A DNA stretch of 16,210 nt from positions 1 to 16,210 of the forward strand of contig JAEZZB010000089.1 in the NCBI GenBank assembly GCA_023442495.1, read 5' to 3'. The notes under the pieces were generated by a model. It saw only the letters and a list, made by a program, of their open reading frames with translations. It was not told the DNA's origin and searched no databases. The translations under genes and the position numbers were made by a program. The stretch comes from Bacillota bacterium. GTDB lineage: Bacteria > Bacillota > Clostridia > Tissierellales > Peptoniphilaceae. This document shows, piece by piece, positions 7,386 through 14,790 of this stretch (within the stretch, counting starts at the first letter, position 1; every line of letters begins with the position of its first letter).

Positions 7386-7804
7386 AATTAATACTTTCAT
7401 ATACTAAAGGTGGAAAGACCTTGGCAAATAGTATAAAAGAATATATCGAATCATTAAATAAAGTTGAACTTACTTTAGATGAAAACGATGATGTGTTTGA
7501 ATTATCACAAAATGCAGCAGAATTTGTTCTTGATGCACCTAAAGAAAATAGAGCGATAATAATTGATGATTTTGGAATCGCACCATTTATGGTTACAGCA
7601 AAACATAAGAATATAATTACATCTGAAACTAATGATGAACATACTGCATATATGACAAGAGATCATAATAATGCAAATATCGTGACTATGGGATATGAAT
7701 TAATTGGTAGAAAAGTTGCTTTATCTATTACTGACAGATTTATTAATCACGATTATGCAGGCGGAAGACATCAAATCAGAATTGATATGTTAAATAAGAT
7801 GTAG
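7382..7804 (+). CDS. lacA: Galactose-6-phosphate isomerase subunit LacA
   Basis: A subunit of the heteromeric isomerase that converts D-galactose-6-phosphate to D-tagatose-6-phosphate in the tagatose pathway (RpiB/LacAB fold). At 140 residues it matches the usual 141-142. Strong LacA landmarks are IIIDDFGIAPFMVTAKHK (59-76), YMTRDHNN (90-97) and the C-terminal GGRHQIRIDMLNKM (127-140). Relative to LacA sequences as I recall them, the N-terminal G-S/A-D motif is replaced by LSYTKGG (5-11), so a normally acidic position is T8. The final Cys often present is absent. The start overlaps the sulfatase stop, and GAGGAGGAAG provides a strong ribosome site. LacB follows eight bases after the stop. Confidence 0.93.
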   Translation: MKLILSYTKGGKTLANSIKEYIESLNKVELTLDENDDVFELSQNAAEFVLDAPKENRAIIIDDFGIAPFMVTAKHKNIITSETNDEHTAYMTRDHNNANIVTMGYELIGRKVALSITDRFINHDYAGGRHQIRIDMLNKM

Positions 7805-7812
7805 GAGGGAAT

Positions 7813-8328
7813 ATGAAATTAGCTTTGGGAAATGACCATATAGTAACAGATATGAAATATAAATTAAAAAAGTTTCTAGAAGATAAAGGGCATGAAGTAA
7901 TAGATGTAGGGACTTATGATAATGTAAGAACTCATTATCCTATTTATGGAAAAAAAGTTGCAGAAAAAGTAGTAAATGGTGAAGTCGACTTAGGTATAGT
8001 AATGTGTGGAACAGGAGTTGGTATTACTAATTCAGCTCAAAAAATAAAAGGAGCGAGAGTAGCTTTAGTTGCAGATGTATGTGCTGCAAAAGAAGCAAAA
8101 GAAAAATATAATGCAAATATAATTGGCGTTGGTGGTAGAGTTGTAGGTCAAGGTGGTATTGAAGACATTGTGACAACATTTTTAGAAACTGAATATAAAC
8201 CAACAAAAGAAAGCGAAGAGTTTATTAAAAAAGTTAATGAATTACATTCAAGTGTAGAATCAACAAATGACGAACACTATTTTGATGAATTTTTGGAAAA
8301 ATGGGACAAGGGTGAATACCACGATTAA
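7813..8328 (+). CDS. lacB: Galactose-6-phosphate isomerase subunit LacB
   Basis: Partner of LacA and exactly the usual length (171). D8-H9 in ALGNDHIVTD form the N-terminal substrate-site motif. MCGTGVGITNSA (64-75) contains C65, the family catalytic cysteine position. GGRVVGQ (107-113) and the C-terminal FDEFLEKWDKGEYHD (157-171) are diagnostic of LacB rather than plain RpiB. A ribosome site, GGAGGG, precedes the ATG. LacC (tagatose-6-phosphate kinase) and LacD (aldolase) are not in the window, so the product must be processed by enzymes encoded elsewhere. Confidence 0.95.
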   Translation: MKLALGNDHIVTDMKYKLKKFLEDKGHEVIDVGTYDNVRTHYPIYGKKVAEKVVNGEVDLGIVMCGTGVGITNSAQKIKGARVALVADVCAAKEAKEKYNANIIGVGGRVVGQGGIEDIVTTFLETEYKPTKESEEFIKKVNELHSSVESTNDEHYFDEFLEKWDKGEYHD

Positions 8329-8350
8329 AGTATATATAAATATTTAACTA

Positions 8351-8356
8351 TATAAT
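8351..8356 (+). promoter_or_regulatory. TATAAT box just before the maturase gene, possible near-leaderless start
   Basis: A perfect TATAAT ends 14 bases before the maturase ATG. Transcription from it would start near 8363, leaving a leader of only about 8 bases. No convincing -35 lies 16-18 bases upstream. In a 42-base AT-rich gap a chance match is possible. Confidence 0.25.
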
Positions 8357-8370
8357 TAAAAAGAACAACA

Positions 8371-9504
8371 ATGAAAAGAATATTTGTACTAGTCAAGCCG
8401 GCATCCGCTTTTTGTAATATGAGATGTAAATATTGCTTTTATGCAAATGTTTCATCTCTTCGAGAAGTGAGATCGTTTGGAAATATGACAAAAGAAACAA
8501 CAGAAAAAATGATAGAAAATATATATAAAGATATGGATGATGGTGATGAATTAACCATTGGGTTTCAAGGTGGTGAACCTACAATGGCAGGATTACAATA
8601 TTTCGAGTATTTAATGGAATGTATTGATAGACAATCTAAAAAATTAAATCTCAACTTTTCTATTCAAACAAATGGAACACTTATAAATGAACAATGGTGT
8701 GAGTTTTTTAAAAAATATAATTTTCTTGTTGGATTATCAATAGATCAAGCTAAAAAGTTTCATGATGCAAATCGTTTAGATAGTCAAGGAAATGGAACTT
8801 TTGATAGAGTAATGAAGACAAAAAAACTATTTGACAAATATGAAATAGAATACAATGTTTTAACAGTACTTACTGAAAAATTATCAAATCATGCAAAAGA
8901 GGTGTTTGATTTTATATTAGAAAATGGAATAAAATATGTACAATTCATACCTTGTTTAGATGACTTAGATAGAAATCCGGATGATGAAAAGAATGAATAT
9001 GCTCTGACACCAAAAGGATTCTACAAATTTTATTCAGAATTGCTACCTTTATGGCTTGATGAACTTAAAAATAATAACTATATCTCGATAAAATATTTTG
9101 ATGATATTTTTAATTTAATTGTAAAAAAACAAGTCACAGCATGCGGAATGATTGGAAAATGTCAAGTTCAGTTTATCATAGAAGGCGATGGAAGTGTCTA
9201 TCCTTGTGATTTTTTCGCTTTAGATGAATATAAAATGGGCAATATTAAAGATATGAGTTTAAATGAACTTTTTTATCAAAAAGCTGCACAAATATTTTTA
9301 AATAGTAGGAAACCTTATGATTTACCTAATAAATGCAAAAGTTGTAGATATTATAATATTTGCAAAGGTGGATGTAAAAGGATGAAAGATGCCCAATATG
9401 TCGATGAAACTGAAAATTTCTGCGGACATGAGCAAACACTAAATATATTTATTCCAGAAATTAAAAATATAATTCAAATTATTTCACAGCAATATACAAA
9501 TTGA
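8371..9504 (+). CDS. Anaerobic sulfatase-maturating enzyme (radical SAM, SPASM domain)
   Basis: This enzyme oxidises the active-site cysteine of sulfatases to C-alpha-formylglycine without oxygen. It has 377 residues. C15-x3-C19-x2-C22 (FCNMRCKYCFY) binds the SAM [4Fe-4S] cluster, and QGGEPTMAG (66-74) is the family motif. Eight further cysteines (258, 264, 279, 322, 325, 331, 335, 351) fit the two auxiliary clusters of the Clostridium perfringens anSME as I recall its spacing. D280, next to C279, matches the proposed catalytic base. It closes the sulfatase operon, and the Cys-type sulfatase three genes upstream is its obvious client. Unlike every other gene here it lacks a clear Shine-Dalgarno; the bases before the ATG are AAAAAGAACAACA. 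A terminator follows. Confidence 0.95.
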   Translation: MKRIFVLVKPASAFCNMRCKYCFYANVSSLREVRSFGNMTKETTEKMIENIYKDMDDGDELTIGFQGGEPTMAGLQYFEYLMECIDRQSKKLNLNFSIQTNGTLINEQWCEFFKKYNFLVGLSIDQAKKFHDANRLDSQGNGTFDRVMKTKKLFDKYEIEYNVLTVLTEKLSNHAKEVFDFILENGIKYVQFIPCLDDLDRNPDDEKNEYALTPKGFYKFYSELLPLWLDELKNNNYISIKYFDDIFNLIVKKQVTACGMIGKCQVQFIIEGDGSVYPCDFFALDEYKMGNIKDMSLNELFYQKAAQIFLNSRKPYDLPNKCKSCRYYNICKGGCKRMKDAQYVDETENFCGHEQTLNIFIPEIKNIIQIISQQYTN

Positions 9505-9570
9505 TAGACTTATAATGTCAAAATAAAAATTTAGATATATACATATATTAAAATTTAATATATCAATAGC

Positions 9571-9610
9571 AGTCATTCTTTAAACATTAGAGAGGAATGG
9601 CTTTTTATTT
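9571..9610 (+). terminator. Intrinsic terminator of the PTS-sulfatase operon
   Basis: AGTCATTCTTT (9571-9581) pairs with AGAGGAATGGCT (ending at 9602) through about ten pairs with some G-U wobbles. The loop is about ten bases and TTTTTATTTT follows. Its position 66 bases after the maturase stop fits the end of the operon. Confidence 0.75.
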
Positions 9611-9612
9611 TA

Positions 9613-9940
9613 AAACATAGATACTCAACTAAATAATTCTGTATATTTATCTATACAATTATATCCAAAATTTTATTAATTCATACTACCAATCAGCTAA
9701 ATCTACAATCAAATCATAATATTTATACGTATTATACATAAATAAACGATAGCGAAACGAAACTACTATGTATATTTAAACACTGGACATCACGTCACGA
9801 GATATAGACTTTGAATCGAAACGCCTATAATATCACAACACGACTATATTGTATACAAAATGAACAATATACACCGCGTTATTAATTATGACAAAATATT
9901 CATAAACTTTAGTACTAATTATTCAATTTAATAAAAAATA
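9613..9940. other. Non-coding intergenic region with a CpG-rich patch
   Basis: No supportable gene was found on either strand. From about 9728 to 9877 I count 11 CpG dinucleotides, far more than in the neighbouring genes. CGAAACG occurs twice (9753-9759, 9817-9823), with a further CGAAAC at 9758-9763. TTGTATACAA (9849-9858) is a perfect palindrome inside an 8-bp inverted repeat (9845-9852 / 9864-9871). The plus-strand frame 9746-9928 is open except for one TGA at 9812, but it has no ribosome site or recognisable product. It may be a gene remnant or a regulatory region. Confidence 0.45.
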
Positions 9941-9969
9941 TTGACTAAATATGTTTGAGGTACTATAAT
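9941..9969 (+). promoter_or_regulatory. Strong sigma-A-type promoter of the opp operon
   Basis: TTGACT (9941-9946), a 17-base spacer and TATAAT (9964-9969) are near consensus. A start near 9976 leaves a leader of about 20 bases containing AGGAGGG (9984-9990), five bases before the oppA ATG at 9996. This predicts high constitutive expression unless a repressor acts. Confidence 0.85.
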
Positions 9970-9995
9970 TAGAAAAATTTATTTAGGAGGGACTT

Positions 9996-11624
9996 ATGAA
10001 AAAGGGGAAATTAAGAGTGGTATCTATGTTGCTAGTAGCTCTTATGCTATTGGTGGCTTGTGGACCAAAAGATAGTGGCGGAGTAGGAACTGGAGGAAAG
10101 GATTTAACTATAATTAAAAATTCTGATCTTATGTCCATGGACTCAGTTATTGCTACAGATGAAGTTTCATTTGAAATGCTCGGTGCTGTTCAGGAAGGTC
10201 TTTATGTTCAAGGAGAAAATGCTGTTGAACAGAAAGGACTTGTAGAAAGTGAAGAAATAAGTGAAGATGGGCTTGTATATACATTTAAGCTTAAAGACGC
10301 AAAATGGTCTAATGGTGATCCTATCACAGCAAATGACTTCGTATTTGCTTGGAGAAGATTGGTGAATCCTGAAGTAGGAAGTGAATATGCTTATATTGCA
10401 GATACAGCAGGATTGTTAAATGCAGCTGAAATATCTGACGGTAAAAAGCCGCTTGAAGAATTAGGTGTTAAGGCTTTAGATGATAAAACATTAGAAGTTA
10501 CACTTTATAAATCAGTGCCATTCTTCAAGAAAATTTTAACCTTTGGATCATTTTTACCACAAAATGAGAAATTTGTAACTGAAAAAGGTGATCAATATGC
10601 TCAAACTCCAGAAAATATGATATATAGTGGTCCATTTAAGATGACTGAATGGGTTTCTGGAAATAGCTATAAAGTAGTGAAAAACGACCAATATTATGAT
10701 AAGGATGCTGTAAAACTTGATTCTATAACCTGGAAGATTGCAAAAGATTATCAAACAGCAGCACTTGAATTTGACACGGGAAAAGCAGATTTTGTTAAGA
10801 TAAGTGGTGAACTTATAAGCAAATACGAAGGAAGTGAAGATATGAAACAAGAGCTTGGCGGATATCTTTGGTTTTTAGTATCCGGTGCAAATGTTCCTGA
10901 GCTTGATAATTCAAATTTAAAACTTGCAATTGCAAATGCTATTGATAGAGATGAACTAGCAAATAAAGTGTTAAATGACGGTGCAAAAGGTGCTTATGGT
11001 TTCATACCTAAAGGACTAGCAACATCACCATCACAAACGGATTTTAGAGATGATAATGGAGAAGGTTTCTTTAGTGAAGGAAAAGATAAGGCAAAAGAAT
11101 ATGGAAAATTAGCATTTAAAGAATTAGGAATAGATAACTTGACTTTAGAATTACTATTTGAAGACTCAGAAGAGTCTAAGAAAGTTGCTGAATTCTTACA
11201 ACAAGATATTCAAGAAGATATCGATGGTTTAACAATTACACTTAAATCACAACCTAAGAAATCAAGAATTTCTTTACAAAGAAATGATGATTTCCAACTT
11301 GCACTTCATAGATGGGGACCTGACTATCCAGATCCAATGACATATCTAGATTTATATATATCAGGAAATGGTATGAACTTCGATAGATATAGCAATCCAG
11401 AATATGATAAATTAGTAGAGCTTGCATCAAGCGGTTCTCAATCACTAGAAGATAGATGGAATACTATGAGAGAAGCTGAAAATGTTCTATTAGCTAATGG
11501 TTTAGGACCTATACCAGTATATCAAGTGGGTTCTACAACACTATGGAATCAAAAAGTTAAAGGTTGGATATACAATTTAACTGGAGTAAGTTACTACTAC
11601 AAATATGCTTATATAGAAGATTAA
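9996..11624 (+). CDS. oppA: Oligopeptide-binding lipoprotein (SBP family 5)
   Basis: The extracellular, membrane-anchored receptor that binds peptides and delivers them to OppBC. It has 542 residues. The N-terminus has a basic start, a hydrophobic stretch and the lipobox LVAC with C22 as the lipidated cysteine, followed by a Gly/Ser linker. The mature protein has family-5 landmarks: a repeated LKDAKWSNGDPITANDFVFAW-like block (split here as LKDAKWSNGDPITAND, then FVFAW), then MIYSGPF and the C-terminal RWGPDYPDP and YDKLV. Length and motifs match OppA/DppE. It is the first gene of the operon, with a strong promoter and ribosome site. A long stable hairpin separates it from oppB and probably keeps receptor expression above that of the permease. 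Exact peptide specificity cannot be read. Confidence 0.93.
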   Translation: MKKGKLRVVSMLLVALMLLVACGPKDSGGVGTGGKDLTIIKNSDLMSMDSVIATDEVSFEMLGAVQEGLYVQGENAVEQKGLVESEEISEDGLVYTFKLKDAKWSNGDPITANDFVFAWRRLVNPEVGSEYAYIADTAGLLNAAEISDGKKPLEELGVKALDDKTLEVTLYKSVPFFKKILTFGSFLPQNEKFVTEKGDQYAQTPENMIYSGPFKMTEWVSGNSYKVVKNDQYYDKDAVKLDSITWKIAKDYQTAALEFDTGKADFVKISGELISKYEGSEDMKQELGGYLWFLVSGANVPELDNSNLKLAIANAIDRDELANKVLNDGAKGAYGFIPKGLATSPSQTDFRDDNGEGFFSEGKDKAKEYGKLAFKELGIDNLTLELLFEDSEESKKVAEFLQQDIQEDIDGLTITLKSQPKKSRISLQRNDDFQLALHRWGPDYPDPMTYLDLYISGNGMNFDRYSNPEYDKLVELASSGSQSLEDRWNTMREAENVLLANGLGPIPVYQVGSTTLWNQKVKGWIYNLTGVSYYYKYAYIED

Positions 11625-11634
11625 AATAGAAAAG

Positions 11635-11677
11635 TTTAATAATATCTGTTGGATATTTTCCAACAGATATTATTAAA
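11635..11677 (+). other. 19-bp perfect hairpin between oppA and oppB
   Basis: The arms at 11635-11653 and 11659-11677 pair over 19 bases without mismatch, around the loop TATTT. The core arm is CTGTTGGA/TCCAACAG. No U tract follows (the next bases are TCATAGG), so this is not a standard terminator. A 3'-protecting or processing hairpin that lets oppA message outlast oppBCDF message is the best reading. Confidence 0.7.
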
Positions 11678-11703
11678 TCATAGGAAAACTTGTATAAATT
11701 AAC

Positions 11704-11732
11704 AAGGAGAAGAAGGGGAGAAGCTTCCTTCT
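11704..11732 (+). promoter_or_regulatory. Distant Shine-Dalgarno and hairpin ahead of oppB
   Basis: The best ribosome site, AAGGAG (11704-11709), lies 33 bases before the oppB ATG, too far to work in a linear message. Directly after it, AGAAGG (11711-11716) can pair with CCTTCT (11727-11732). Folding this out leaves a spacing of about 11 bases. No closer Shine-Dalgarno is visible. The start itself is supported by the MLKYIIKR family N-terminus. Confidence 0.35.
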
Positions 11733-11742
11733 AATATATATT

Positions 11743-12678
11743 ATGTTGAAATACATTATAAAAAGGGTGACAATTTCGATATTTACATTACTTGCGGTCT
11801 TATTAATACTATTTTTCATGTTAGATAAAATGCCAGGTTCTCCATTTAATGATGAGAGGCTTGGACCTGAAAAGATTGAACAAATAAATGAAAAATACGG
11901 ATTAAATGATCCTGTTCCAGTAAGATTTGTAAGATATGTCACACTTATGCTAAAAGGTGATTTTGGAGAATCTTATGTTATTCAGAAAAACGCTAAAATC
12001 ACAGATATTTTAAAAGGTAGAGTGTCTATTTCTTTTGAACTAGGTATTGCAGCAGTTTTATTAGGAACGGTAATTGGATCATTGCTCGGAATAATAGCTG
12101 CTCTTAAGCATAATACTTGGGTTGACACTTTTGCATCAATAGTTTCTGTAGCAGGAGTGAGCATACCATCATATGTGTTTGCACTATTTCTGGTTATGCT
12201 ATTTGCTGTACAAATGAGAGTCGTACCTGTTTTATATGAAGTAAACAATAGATTTTTATCAAGCATTTTACCAGTAATATCACTTTCAATGTTTACTATA
12301 GCTACAGTTTCAAGATTTTTAAGATCAGAAATGCTTGAAATATTTAATAGTGATTATATTGAGCTTGCAAGGTCAAAAGGTATGAATGAAGAGAAAGTAA
12401 TATTCAAACATGGCATTAGAAATGCTATGATTCCAGTAATTACAGTCCTTGGTCCACTTGTTGTAAATCTTATGACAGGTTCACTAGTAGTAGAAAAAAT
12501 ATTTGGTATACCAGGAATTGGGGAGCTATTTGTAACGGGAATAGTTGTAAATGACTACAATGTTGTAATAGCAATAGCTTTCTTGTATTCGGTATTATTT
12601 ATAGTTTCTGTGCTAATTATAGACTTATTATATGGATTAATCGATCCTAGAATTAGGCTTGGAAAGGGTGGTGAATAA
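11743..12678 (+). CDS. oppB: Oligopeptide ABC transporter permease OppB
   Basis: An inner-membrane permease of 311 residues with six hydrophobic segments. The N-terminal MLKYIIKR and LLILFFMLDKMPGSPF are typical of OppB/DppB. The EAA loop that docks onto the ATPases is YIELARSKGMNEEKVIFKHG (205-224), continuing to about residue 232. GSLVVEKIFGIPGIGELF near residue 247 is a family block, and the C-terminus ends IDPRIRLGKGGE. It pairs with OppC, whose start overlaps its stop by one base (TAATG). Translation initiation looks unusual because the nearest Shine-Dalgarno is far upstream. Confidence 0.95.
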   Translation: MLKYIIKRVTISIFTLLAVLLILFFMLDKMPGSPFNDERLGPEKIEQINEKYGLNDPVPVRFVRYVTLMLKGDFGESYVIQKNAKITDILKGRVSISFELGIAAVLLGTVIGSLLGIIAALKHNTWVDTFASIVSVAGVSIPSYVFALFLVMLFAVQMRVVPVLYEVNNRFLSSILPVISLSMFTIATVSRFLRSEMLEIFNSDYIELARSKGMNEEKVIFKHGIRNAMIPVITVLGPLVVNLMTGSLVVEKIFGIPGIGELFVTGIVVNDYNVVIAIAFLYSVLFIVSVLIIDLLYGLIDPRIRLGKGGE

Positions 12679-13688
12679 TGGAAAAAATTAGGAAACCACA
12701 TTTAAGAGATTTTGAATTTGCTAAAAAGCAAGACTACGAAACACAAGATTTAATAAACAAAGAAAAGCCATATTTAGTCGATGTATTCGATCGTTTTAAA
12801 AAGAAAAAATCAGCAAAATTTGCGTTATATCTTATTTTATTTATTATAGTGATGGCTTTAGCAGTTCCACTTCTTTCTGCAAGAAAATTCGATGCTCAAA
12901 ATACGGATCATGCATATTTGCCACCGAAAGTTCCGATAGTTGAAAACTTAGGAATTTTAAATGGTCAAAAATATGGAAATGACTTATATAAATCAAAAGA
13001 TGTTCTTGGCACTTATTATATATTTGGTACAGACTCACTTGGTAGAGATTTGTGGGTAAGGTCATGGAAAGGGGCGCAAATATCACTTTATATGGCATTG
13101 CTTGCAATAATTATTGACCTTGCAATTGGTGTAAGTTATGGACTTATATCAGGTTTCTATGGCGGAAAAGTCGATATGTTAATGCAAAGATTTATAGAAG
13201 TTTTAAATGGTATTCCCGATACTGTAATAGTAACTTTATTGGTACTTATTATGAATCCGGGGATATTATCTATTACTCTTGCTATAGTTATTAAAGGTTG
13301 GATAGGAATGAGTAGAGTTACAAGAGCTCAAGTTCTAAAACTTAAAGAACAAGAATTTGTACTTGCATCAAGAACTCTAGGAAGTAGTAATCTTAAATTA
13401 ATCTTTAAGGAAATACTTCCAAATATTCTTGGTCAATTAATCGTAATGAGTATGTTCTCTATACCATCAGCTATATTTACAGAAGCATTTCTAGCGTTTA
13501 TTGGGCTTGGACTTGCAGCACCACAAGCATCACTTGGGGTATTGATAAATGATGGATTCAAATCATTCTTATCAGCTCCATATATGACAATTATACCAAC
13601 AGCAATATTAAGTATTTTAATGTTTAGTTTTAACATTTTAGCTGATGGGTTAAGAGATGCATTTGATCCAACTATGAAAGATAGGTAA
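12678..13688 (+). CDS. oppC: Oligopeptide ABC transporter permease OppC
   Basis: The second permease subunit, 336 residues. A hydrophilic N-terminal region of about 46 residues precedes the first membrane helix (48-65). An extracytoplasmic segment follows with FGTDSLGRDLWVR (116-128), the OppC/DppC signature. The EAA loop is EFVLASRTLGSSNLKLIFKE (226-245), continuing to about residue 251. EAFLAFIGLGL and the ending ADGLRDAFDPTMK are standard. The ribosome site (GGGTGGTG) lies within the end of oppB. OppD follows after four bases. Confidence 0.95.
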   Translation: MEKIRKPHLRDFEFAKKQDYETQDLINKEKPYLVDVFDRFKKKKSAKFALYLILFIIVMALAVPLLSARKFDAQNTDHAYLPPKVPIVENLGILNGQKYGNDLYKSKDVLGTYYIFGTDSLGRDLWVRSWKGAQISLYMALLAIIIDLAIGVSYGLISGFYGGKVDMLMQRFIEVLNGIPDTVIVTLLVLIMNPGILSITLAIVIKGWIGMSRVTRAQVLKLKEQEFVLASRTLGSSNLKLIFKEILPNILGQLIVMSMFSIPSAIFTEAFLAFIGLGLAAPQASLGVLINDGFKSFLSAPYMTIIPTAILSILMFSFNILADGLRDAFDPTMKDR

Positions 13689-13692
13689 TATT

Positions 13693-14790
13693 ATGGAAAA
13701 AGTAAAATTAAGAGATTTAAATGAAAGAATTTTATCGATAAGAGATTTACGTATAGAATTTGATACCAATAACTCTATATTAAAAGCCATAAGAGGAATA
13801 GATTTTGATTTATTTGAAAATGAAACTGTCGCATTAGTTGGAGAATCAGGTTCTGGCAAATCAGTTACCATGAAAGCCATCATGGGTATCATGGCAAAGA
13901 ATGCAAAAGTAACCAGCGGATTTATCAAATATTGGGATAAAAGCGATAAGAATAAAATGTATGATATTACACAAATGTCAAATAAACAAATAAGGAAATA
14001 CATTTCGGGTAAAAAAATCGCTATGATATTCCAAGATCCAATGACCTCACTTGATCCAACTATGAGAATTGGAAAGCAAATACAAGAAACTATTCTTGAA
14101 CATAATAAATCGATTAGTAAAAAAGAAGCTAAAGAATTAAGTATAAAATATTTGGATGATGTTGGAATCAACAATCCAGAAATGGTATACAAACAATATC
14201 CAAATCAGCTTTCAGGTGGTATGAGACAAAGGGCAGTGATAGCTATTGCTCTATCATGTCAGCCACAAGTTCTCATCTGCGATGAGCCTACCACGGCTCT
14301 TGATGTAACAGTTCAAGATAAAATACTAAATCTAATCAAAAACTTACAAAAAGAACACAATCTTTCTGTAATTTATATTACTCATGATTTAGGGGTAGTT
14401 GCAAAGGTTGCTGATTATGTAGCTGTAATGTATGCAGGAAAAATTGTTGAAAAAGGTTCAGTAGAAGACATCTTCTATGACCCAAGACATCCATATACAT
14501 GGGGACTACTTTCTTCAATGCCTGACTTAAACACAGCTGAAGGTACACTACAACCAATTCCTGGGACTCCAGTTGACCTTTCAAAACCTATCAAAGGTGA
14601 TGCATTTGCACCAAGAAATCCATATGCTCTAAATATCGATTTTAGAGAAGAACCACCTCAATACAATGTTGGAGGAAAGCACAGGGTTTCTTCATGGCTA
14701 CTAGATGAACATGCTCCAGTAGTAGAAATGCCAGATTCTCTAAAAGATCGTATTTCTAATATGAAAAAGGAGGTAGGTCTATATGAATGA
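13693..14790 (+). CDS. oppD: Oligopeptide ABC transporter ATPase OppD
   Basis: One of the two ATPases that power the importer, 365 residues. Walker A is GESGSGKS (50-57), the Q-loop is Q114 in FQDPMTSLDP, the signature is LSGGMRQR (173-180), Walker B is VLICDEP (193-199) and the switch histidine is H231. The C-terminal oligopeptide domain contains GTPVDLSKP. The CX5CX6C cysteines found in many OppD/DppD proteins are replaced in register by D303, N309 and D316 (GDAFAPRNPYALNIDF). I recall similar cysteine-free versions in streptococcal AmiE-like proteins, so the metal site is probably absent. The stop overlaps the oppF start by eight bases (14783-14790). Confidence 0.95.
   Translation: MEKVKLRDLNERILSIRDLRIEFDTNNSILKAIRGIDFDLFENETVALVGESGSGKSVTMKAIMGIMAKNAKVTSGFIKYWDKSDKNKMYDITQMSNKQIRKYISGKKIAMIFQDPMTSLDPTMRIGKQIQETILEHNKSISKKEAKELSIKYLDDVGINNPEMVYKQYPNQLSGGMRQRAVIAIALSCQPQVLICDEPTTALDVTVQDKILNLIKNLQKEHNLSVIYITHDLGVVAKVADYVAVMYAGKIVEKGSVEDIFYDPRHPYTWGLLSSMPDLNTAEGTLQPIPGTPVDLSKPIKGDAFAPRNPYALNIDFREEPPQYNVGGKHRVSSWLLDEHAPVVEMPDSLKDRISNMKKEVGLYE

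Noticed and set aside
7382..8328. LacA and LacB as ribose-5-phosphate isomerase B
   Set aside because: They occur as a heteromeric pair with the distinct LacA ending (RHQIRIDMLNKM) and LacB ending (EFLEKWDKGEYHD), and both have LacAB lengths.
9613..9940. Transposon or insertion-sequence remnant
   Set aside because: No terminal inverted repeats, target duplications or transposase-like peptides could be seen on either strand.
13650..14192. Minus-strand open frame of 180 codons opposite oppC/oppD
   Set aside because: It is a shadow of the oppC end and the oppD ATPase gene, whose Walker and Q-loop motifs are unmistakable on the plus strand.
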